From: Kiritimatiellales bacterium
Lineage (GTDB): Bacteria > Verrucomicrobiota > Kiritimatiellia > Kiritimatiellales > Pontiellaceae
Direction: 5' to 3'
Assembly: GCA_021734595.1 (NCBI GenBank)
Contig: JAIPIO010000028.1
Span: 1 to 18,288, forward strand
Length of the DNA: 18,288 nucleotides
Shown: positions 14,491 to 18,288 of the stretch, piece by piece
Layout: every line of letters begins with the position of its first letter
Numbering within the stretch: the stretch's first letter is position 1
Notes under the pieces: generated by a model
The model's input: only the letters and a program-made list of their open reading frames with translations
Databases searched by the model: none
Told to the model about the DNA's origin: nothing
Position numbers and translations under genes: made by a program

Positions 14491-14963
14491 TTTCTACCTC
14501 CCAGTTGTACGGCCAGAGATACAGCTTCCTTAGCCGAGTGTGCCACATGAATGCCTGGATCGGGCTGACCGTCGCGGCAGACCTCCCAGGTGTTGAGTCC
14601 AACCACAGGAACTTTCAGGCGCAGCCCGAATGCCAGTTCGGAAAGGGTTCCGTAGGCACCATGAACGGCGATTACGGCGTCGCACGAGCGCACCAGCAGC
14701 GCGTTGCGGTAGGCGCCGAGCCCGGAGGGGATGGCAATATCCATGAACTCGTTGGCTTCGGTCTTGTCCGTCCCCGGCAGAATGGCTACCGTCTGCCCGC
14801 CCGCCGATTTGGCGCCCTCGGCCGCCGCGCGCATCATGCCGTCGAGTCCGCCGCAGAAGAGAACCGCGCCGGCCTCCGCGATGCAACGCCCAACTTCCAC
14901 ACCCAGCGCATACTGCGTCGCGTCGCAGGCGTGGGGACCTAAAACACCAATATGTAGTTTCAT
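14487..14963 (-). CDS. TIGR00725/LOG-like Rossmann nucleotide-binding protein
   Basis: A 158-residue cytoplasmic protein of the SLOG/LOG superfamily (TIGR00725-like). The glycine-rich block CGGLDGMMRAAAEGAK starts at Cys37. It is followed by PGTDKTEANEFMDIAIPSGL (63-82), RNALLVRSCDAVIAVHGAYG (86-105) and GTLSELAFGL. These match the phosphate-binding PGG-type and GTxxE motifs of lysine-decarboxylase-like nucleotide-binding proteins. In my recollection of the family the second glycine block usually reads GG.yGTLSE; here it is HGAYGTLSE. Plant and some bacterial LOG proteins release cytokinin bases from nucleotides, but the function of TIGR00725 proteins is not settled, so none is assigned. No ribosome binding site precedes ATG 14963. 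Its stop overlaps the GH29 start by 4 nt (ATGA), so the two form an operon. Confidence 0.88.
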   Translation of the reverse strand: MKLHIGVLGPHACDATQYALGVEVGRCIAEAGAVLFCGGLDGMMRAAAEGAKSAGGQTVAILPGTDKTEANEFMDIAIPSGLGAYRNALLVRSCDAVIAVHGAYGTLSELAFGLRLKVPVVGLNTWEVCRDGQPDPGIHVAHSAKEAVSLAVQLGGRK

Positions 14964-15017
14964 GGGCGGAAGTTTCGGTTGCCGCGCTTAAAGATTCAAG
15001 TGTCAAATCCCAAGTTT

Positions 15018-15059
15018 TCCGCCACAGGCGGACCAGCCGTAGCCTTCGGCGTAGGCTGG
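15018..15059. repeat. Double hairpin extragenic palindrome between the LOG-like gene and rlmN
   Basis: TCCGCC-ACA-GGCGGA (15018-15032) is directly followed by CCAGCC (15033-15038) pairing with GGCTGG (15054-15059) around a GC-rich centre containing GCCTTCGGC. Two hairpins placed back to back are typical of REP elements. It lies in the divergent promoter region of the two flanking operons. Confidence 0.75.
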
Positions 15060-15126
15060 CAAGTTTCTTTATTCCCAATATGAATTTCCGATTTCATATT
15101 TCTGATAATTATGTGTAACTGTCCGC

Positions 15127-16173
15127 ATGCCGGAAGAAAGCAGACAATTTATCCATGGTGTTTTTCTCGCTGAACTGCAGGACTGGATCGGGCAGGCGGG
15201 CGAAAAGAAGTTCCGCGCCAAACAGATCTGGCACTGGCTCTACCACCGGCAGGTCGAAGCCTGGGAGGAGATGAGGAATATTCCCAAGACGCTGCGCGAC
15301 CGATTGGCGGAAAGCTTTGTTTTCCAGGCATTGGAAAAACTCGAGGTGCAGGATTCAAACACGGGAACCCGCAAAATCCTAAGCCGCCTGTCGGACGGCG
15401 AACTGATTGAAGAGGTGCTGATTCCGGCGCCCAACCGCCGGACAGTCTGTATTTCGAGCCAGGTCGGCTGCATGTACGGCTGCGCCTTCTGCGCCAGCGG
15501 ACAGCTCGGCGTGAAACGCAACCTGTTGGCCGGCGAGATCGTGGGGGAGGTGCTGGCGGCCCAGAAGGAGTACGGCGACCGGCTGACCAACATTGTATTC
15601 ATGGGCATCGGCGAGCCGTTTGACAACTATGACGAAGTGATGCGGGCCATTCGCATCATCAACGACCCCGACGGCTTCTGCCTCGGTGCCCGCCGGATTA
15701 CCCTCAGCACCTGCGGCGTCGTGCCCGGTATCCAACGGCTGGAAAACGAAGGCCTGCAGGTGGAACTCTCCGTTTCGCTGCATGCGCCGGTCGATGACCT
15801 GCGCGACAAGCTGATGCCCGTCAACGGCAGCTGGTCGCTGGAGGAGCTGATGGACGTGTGCCGGCACTACACCGCCGTGACGAAGCGGATCATCACCTTT
15901 GAATACACCATGATCCGGGATGTGAACGACACCGAGGAACTGGGTCGCCAGTTGGTGGGGCTCTTGCGTCGCTTCCCGTGCCGAGTCAACCTCATTCCGC
16001 TCAGCGAGATTGATGAATACGAAGGCAAAACCTCGCGCCCGGAACGTGTGGATCTGTTCCAGCGCCTGCTTGAAGACGAGGGCATTAACGTGACCGTGCG
16101 CCGCTCCAAAGGAACCGATGTCAACGCCGCCTGCGGGCAGCTCCGCAGCCGATCAATAAAAAATTCAGAATAG
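15127..16173 (+). CDS. rlmN: Dual-specificity 23S rRNA A2503 / tRNA A37 C2-methyltransferase RlmN
   Basis: A 348-residue radical SAM methyltransferase. The 4Fe-4S motif CMYGCAFC (C115, C119, C122) sits in SSQVGCMYGCAFCASGQLG. The GIGEPFDNYDEV block and LSVSLHAPVDDLRDKLMPVN bind SAM and shape the site. C336 in NAACGQL corresponds to the methyl-carrying cysteine near the C-terminus; the SAM-site motifs and the second Cys agree with RlmN rather than Cfr by overall pattern, although the two are close. The N-terminal helical domain (FRAKQIWHWLY) is present. No Shine-Dalgarno precedes ATG 15127; a possible -10 GATAAT at 15104-15109 would give a very short leader. The stop codon TAG overlaps the outer stem of a palindromic element. 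A family palindrome lies in frame at 15322-15336. Confidence 0.96.
   Translation: MPEESRQFIHGVFLAELQDWIGQAGEKKFRAKQIWHWLYHRQVEAWEEMRNIPKTLRDRLAESFVFQALEKLEVQDSNTGTRKILSRLSDGELIEEVLIPAPNRRTVCISSQVGCMYGCAFCASGQLGVKRNLLAGEIVGEVLAAQKEYGDRLTNIVFMGIGEPFDNYDEVMRAIRIINDPDGFCLGARRITLSTCGVVPGIQRLENEGLQVELSVSLHAPVDDLRDKLMPVNGSWSLEELMDVCRHYTAVTKRIITFEYTMIRDVNDTEELGRQLVGLLRRFPCRVNLIPLSEIDEYEGKTSRPERVDLFQRLLEDEGINVTVRRSKGTDVNAACGQLRSRSIKNSE
15322..15336. repeat. TTCCAGGCATTGGAA palindrome inside rlmN
   Basis: A perfect consensus copy encoding F-Q-A-L-E in the N-terminal domain of RlmN. This is the same F-Q-x-L-E reading as the copy inside rpoN. The protein shows no insertion at this point. Confidence 0.6.
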
Positions 16174-16227
16174 GTAGGGCGGTCTGTCCCAGACCGCCGC
16201 GGACGGCTGGGGACAGCCATTCCTACC
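16173..16227. repeat. Extragenic element with outer stem and two hairpins, overlapping the rlmN stop
   Basis: The outer arms GGTAGG (16173-16178) and CCTACC (16222-16227) enclose two hairpins. One is GGCGGTCTG/CAGACCGCC (16178-16186 with 16190-16198, 3-nt loop). The other is GGCTG/CAGCC (16205-16209 with 16214-16218, GGGA loop). The left edge GTAGGGCG is shared with the element at 11335. An A-rich run (16228-16234) follows. It separates two same-strand genes and could process or attenuate the transcript. Confidence 0.8.
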
Positions 16228-16251
16228 AAAAAATCAAATAAGGGGAAACTC

Positions 16252-16674
16252 ATGGCCAGAGTGAAGATTGAACTGCCGGAAACCTTTGCCTTCAGCACGG
16301 AGCTGGATGTGCGTATCACCGATATTAATTATGGCAACCACATGGGCAACGACGCGGTGCTCTCGATCATTCACGAGGCGCGGCTGCGCTTCCTCAAAAG
16401 CCGCGGGTTCAGCGAAATGGACTTCGGCGGATGCGGATCCATCATGCTCGATTCGGTGATTGTCTACAAGTCGCAGGCCTTCCACGGCGACCGCCTGAAA
16501 ATCGAAATGGCCGCAACGGACTTCAACCGCCTTGGCTGCGACATCGTTTATCGCATCAGCAACATTGAAACCGGCAAGGATGTGGCCCACGCCAAAACAG
16601 GCATCGCCGCCTTCGATTACGAAAAGCAGCGGATCGTCCCGCTGCCCGCTGCATTCCGCGCCGCGATGGAATGA
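16252..16674 (+). CDS. Hotdog-fold acyl-CoA thioesterase family protein
   Basis: A 140-residue single hotdog-domain protein of the 4HBT/FadM-like group. The characteristic early block VRITDINYGNHMGNDAVLSI has Asp24 and the Y-G-N-H pattern typical of the active site. It is followed by the hotdog helix with HEARLRFLKSRGF. The later segments VYKSQAFHGDRLKIEM and VAHAKTGIAAFDY are the expected beta strands. Family members hydrolyse acyl-CoA or acyl-ACP thioesters in the cytoplasm; the substrate is unknown. ATG 16252 has AGGGG 6 nt upstream. It lies 78 nt after rlmN on the same strand and may share its transcript through the intervening palindromic element. An inverted repeat CCCCGC/GCGGGG (16698-16703 with 16715-16720) follows its stop but lacks a T-run. 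Confidence 0.86.
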   Translation: MARVKIELPETFAFSTELDVRITDINYGNHMGNDAVLSIIHEARLRFLKSRGFSEMDFGGCGSIMLDSVIVYKSQAFHGDRLKIEMAATDFNRLGCDIVYRISNIETGKDVAHAKTGIAAFDYEKQRIVPLPAAFRAAME

Positions 16675-16739
16675 ATTGCCTCTCCCGTTGGTCGTTGCCC
16701 CGCGCCGCAAACAGGCGGGGTCTCACTACGCAGATTTGT

Positions 16740-16785
16740 GTCCAGCCATTGGAAGTTCCTGATCGGAAAATTCCAAGTTTGCCTA
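16740..16785. repeat. Decayed palindrome module, apparently cut at the AT-rich island edge
   Basis: GTCCAGCCATTGGAA (16740-16754, one mismatch to consensus) is followed by a 16-nt spacer and then only the left half of a second palindrome, TTCCAA, at 16771-16776. The 16-nt spacing is the same as in the intact modules. The missing right half is replaced by the sequence that begins repeat copy A at 16779. Confidence 0.55.
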
Positions 16786-16828
16786 ACTCGACGGGCGTTT
16801 TCCGAGTAGGGTCAAATCGCTTCGGAGC
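16779..16828. repeat. 50-bp direct repeat, copy A, downstream of the alpha/beta hydrolase
   Basis: Aligned without gaps to copy B (17870-17919), 36 of 50 bases match. Blocks TTGCCT, GTTTTC, AGTAGGG and CGCTT are identical. It lies 45 nt beyond the hydrolase stop codon. On the minus strand it ends GTTAGGC, which fits the GTTRRRY core of integron attC sites, but copy B lacks that core. Confidence 0.6.
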
Positions 16829-16873
16829 CGCACATCACATACACTTCAAGTTCAAAAGGGCTGCACGGTAATT

Positions 16874-17812
16874 TTATTTAACCTTTTTTTGCAAAACCAT
16901 AGTTATTGCTTTATCCAATGCCACGTTGAATTCTTCTGCACAATCCATCATTAAGAAGTGGTCAGCTTCTTTCAGGACGATGGCATCGAATGAAAACATA
17001 TGACGGCGGTTTGCTTCATAGTTAATGGGCCACTGATCTCCGTTAACGGTAACGACTGGTATTCGTATTTCATCAAATATTTTAGCAGATCCCCCAGTAA
17101 TATACTGTGACATCATCTCGTTCATAGCACTTAAGGCAATAGCAGGCGGGGCAGCAGACATATCTGAGAGAATCCACTCGCGAAGCTGTGGGTCGGTTTG
17201 GGATGAAATCATCTCCCCGGCGAATTGCCGGCTTCCTTTTTCAAAATCCTTTTCTAAAGGATCGATCATCTGATTAAGTACTTCGCGGGTCATCGGATAT
17301 TCAATATTTTCCAGTGTATCAATACCGATTAACCCTATAACGCGGGTTGGCATGAGTCGGGCAGCTTCTGCGATTACCGAACCGCCCATAGAATGCCCTA
17401 TCAGAATGACGCTACGACTACCTGTTGCTTCTGTTACGCTTTGAACATCCTCTCCGAAAGCCTTCATGGTATACTGTGAGCGTGCCGAACCTGAGTGGCC
17501 GTGACCGGCAAGGTCTATCATGACCACGCGATGCTTTTTAGAGAAATATGGTAACTGCGCACGCCAGTATCTGGCATCGCAGCTCCAGCCATGCACGAAT
17601 ACAAGTGTTGGTTCTCCAGTCCCGTAAATTTCATAAGAAATGGGCGTACCATCTTTAGAGGGAACAACCTTAGGCCATTCGGTTTGGGCCTGGACCAGAC
17701 CAACAAAAAAAAACAGGATCGCAAAAAGGACGGTCAGGCTTGATGTTTTTCTTGTGGACAGCTTAATGGATTGTTTTTTAATTATACTATCATCATTATT
17801 TGGGTATTTCAT
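16874..17812 (-). CDS. Exported alpha/beta-fold hydrolase
   Basis: A 312-residue alpha/beta hydrolase. A long polar N-region (about 21 residues) precedes the hydrophobic segment SLTVLFAILFFFVGLVQAQ, a signal peptide or anchor. The fold shows the oxyanion HGW motif at 74-76, the DLAGHGHSG turn (100-108), the nucleophile elbow GHSMGG with Ser141, a likely acid Asp259 (NGDQWP) and His285 (ADHFLMM). The triad is complete. Such enzymes include esterases, lactonases and haloperoxidase-like hydrolases; the substrate cannot be assigned. ATG 17812 is preceded by AAGG about 9 nt upstream. Base composition is clearly more AT-rich than the conserved genes to the left. The gene is flanked on both sides by a 50-bp repeat, suggesting it was acquired as a single-gene unit. 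Confidence 0.9.
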   Translation of the reverse strand: MKYPNNDDSIIKKQSIKLSTRKTSSLTVLFAILFFFVGLVQAQTEWPKVVPSKDGTPISYEIYGTGEPTLVFVHGWSCDARYWRAQLPYFSKKHRVVMIDLAGHGHSGSARSQYTMKAFGEDVQSVTEATGSRSVILIGHSMGGSVIAEAARLMPTRVIGLIGIDTLENIEYPMTREVLNQMIDPLEKDFEKGSRQFAGEMISSQTDPQLREWILSDMSAAPPAIALSAMNEMMSQYITGGSAKIFDEIRIPVVTVNGDQWPINYEANRRHMFSFDAIVLKEADHFLMMDCAEEFNVALDKAITMVLQKKVK

Positions 17813-17869
17813 TATCTTTTACCTTTTGCTCCATATGCACGTTACGGGTGGCCCGCTGTGCCTTGTTCG

Positions 17870-17919
17870 TTGCCTGTCTCAACAGGTGTTTTCACAGTAG
17901 GGCCAATCCGCTTGATCGC
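17870..17919. repeat. 50-bp direct repeat, copy B, between the partial right-end gene and the hydrolase
   Basis: The partner of copy A, in the same orientation 1,091 bp away. It begins 5 nt after the stop of the right-end gene and lies 58 nt upstream of the hydrolase start. On the minus strand, GGCCC and TGTG within it can pair with CACA and GGGCC further on (to about 17849), and CCTGT-TGAG-ACAGG forms a small inner hairpin. A structured leader for the hydrolase is therefore also possible. Confidence 0.6.
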
Positions 17920-17924
17920 TCATT

Positions 17925-18288
17925 TTATGAGAATGTGTGTTCCATACCATGCCCCATAAAAAGGGATTTCATACTCATTTTATCCAAATATTTGCAGAGA
18001 ATTAACATGGTAAATTCTCTTTTTCCATCAAGTGACATTCGGCTAGCCGTTGCTACTTCTGTCCACCCCTTTCTGAGTAATTCCCTGCTCGTATCCTTAT
18101 GAATAAGAAGGAAGACATTGCCAGCCTTTTTAACCTTGAATTGCAGCGGCTCTTTCACATTATTCGAGGAATAATTAACTTTGTAGGTATCAAACTCTTC
18201 AGGAATCGATGTGAAAGCTTCACCTGAGCCATCAGTTCCATAAATATTCAGTCCCTTTTTGAATCTCATGAACGCGGCTTTGCTGTAA
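17925..18288 (-). CDS. C-terminal part of an unrecognised protein, open at the window edge
   Basis: At least 114 residues are visible from ATG 18269, but the frame remains open to the window edge (YSKAAF precedes the ATG). The true start is therefore probably outside and this is a C-terminal fragment. The sequence has a beta-rich look: a strand around MRFKKGLNIYGT, then IPEEFDTYKVNY, LQFKVKKAGNVFLLIHKDT and FTMLILCKYLD. The order resembles a small beta-sandwich accessory domain, though I cannot name a family. There is no membrane segment in the visible part. It is AT-rich like the hydrolase next to it and is followed 5 nt later by repeat copy B. Confidence 0.6.
   Translation of the reverse strand, partial: YSKAAFMRFKKGLNIYGTDGSGEAFTSIPEEFDTYKVNYSSNNVKEPLQFKVKKAGNVFLLIHKDTSRELLRKGWTEVATASRMSLDGKREFTMLILCKYLDKMSMKSLFMGHGMEHTFS

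Noticed and set aside
16779..17919. Confident call of integron attC sites
   Set aside because: Only copy A has a GTTRRRY core; no RYYYAAC partner or integrase is visible, so it is kept as a hypothesis only.
1..18288. CRISPR array, tRNA or rRNA genes
   Set aside because: The palindromes lack the regular unit length and unique spacers of CRISPR; no tRNA cloverleaf or rRNA sequence was recognised on either strand.

Overview
The window looks like chromosomal DNA from a Gram-negative-type bacterium. It encodes YidC with a large periplasmic domain, LPS-type ADP-heptose enzymes, and exported proteins with Sec signal peptides. A secreted sulfatase close to a secreted GH29 alpha-L-fucosidase, with many short extragenic palindromes, suggests the PVC superphylum, perhaps a polysaccharide-degrading Kiritimatiellota of the Pontiella type. 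That placement is inference from gene content; there is no rRNA here to confirm it.

Layout. Positions 1-986 hold a minus-strand pair: an MBL-fold hydrolase, then the start of a THUMP-type RNA methyltransferase cut by the window edge. Divergent from it is rpoN (1073-2503), possibly leaderless. It converges on the minus-strand cluster rpmH-rnpA-yidD-yidC (5246 down to 2592), the classic ribosomal protein L34 / RNase P / membrane insertase block, here without dnaA. Divergent from rpmH is rph (RNase PH, GTG start at 5525). A palindromic element, a 55-codon hypothetical gene and a promoter region lead to a monomeric NADP isocitrate dehydrogenase (6718-8943). A long gene-poor stretch (8944-9663), with one possible small membrane protein, precedes an exported sulfatase (9664-11319). 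Next come rfaE2 and hldD (11549-13034), two late steps of ADP-L-glycero-D-manno-heptose synthesis. On the minus strand, a LOG/TIGR00725-like nucleotide-binding protein overlaps the GH29 fucosidase gene by 4 nt (14963 down to 13051). rlmN and a hotdog thioesterase follow on the plus strand. The right end (from about 16779) is visibly more AT-rich, with an exported alpha/beta hydrolase and the C-terminal end of another gene, each followed downstream by a similar 50-bp sequence.

The most striking structure is a family of 15-bp palindromes with consensus TTCCA-N5-TGGAA. There are ten perfect intergenic copies, three inside coding regions and several decayed ones. Neighbouring copies are spaced only 21, 31 or 32 bp centre to centre, that is two or three helical turns. 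A 78-bp triple unit with the same layout occurs upstream of both the sulfatase and rfaE2. This looks like a phased DNA-binding array or a mobile palindromic element. A second family of elements can fold into an outer stem with two inner hairpins (11335-11419 and 16173-16227).
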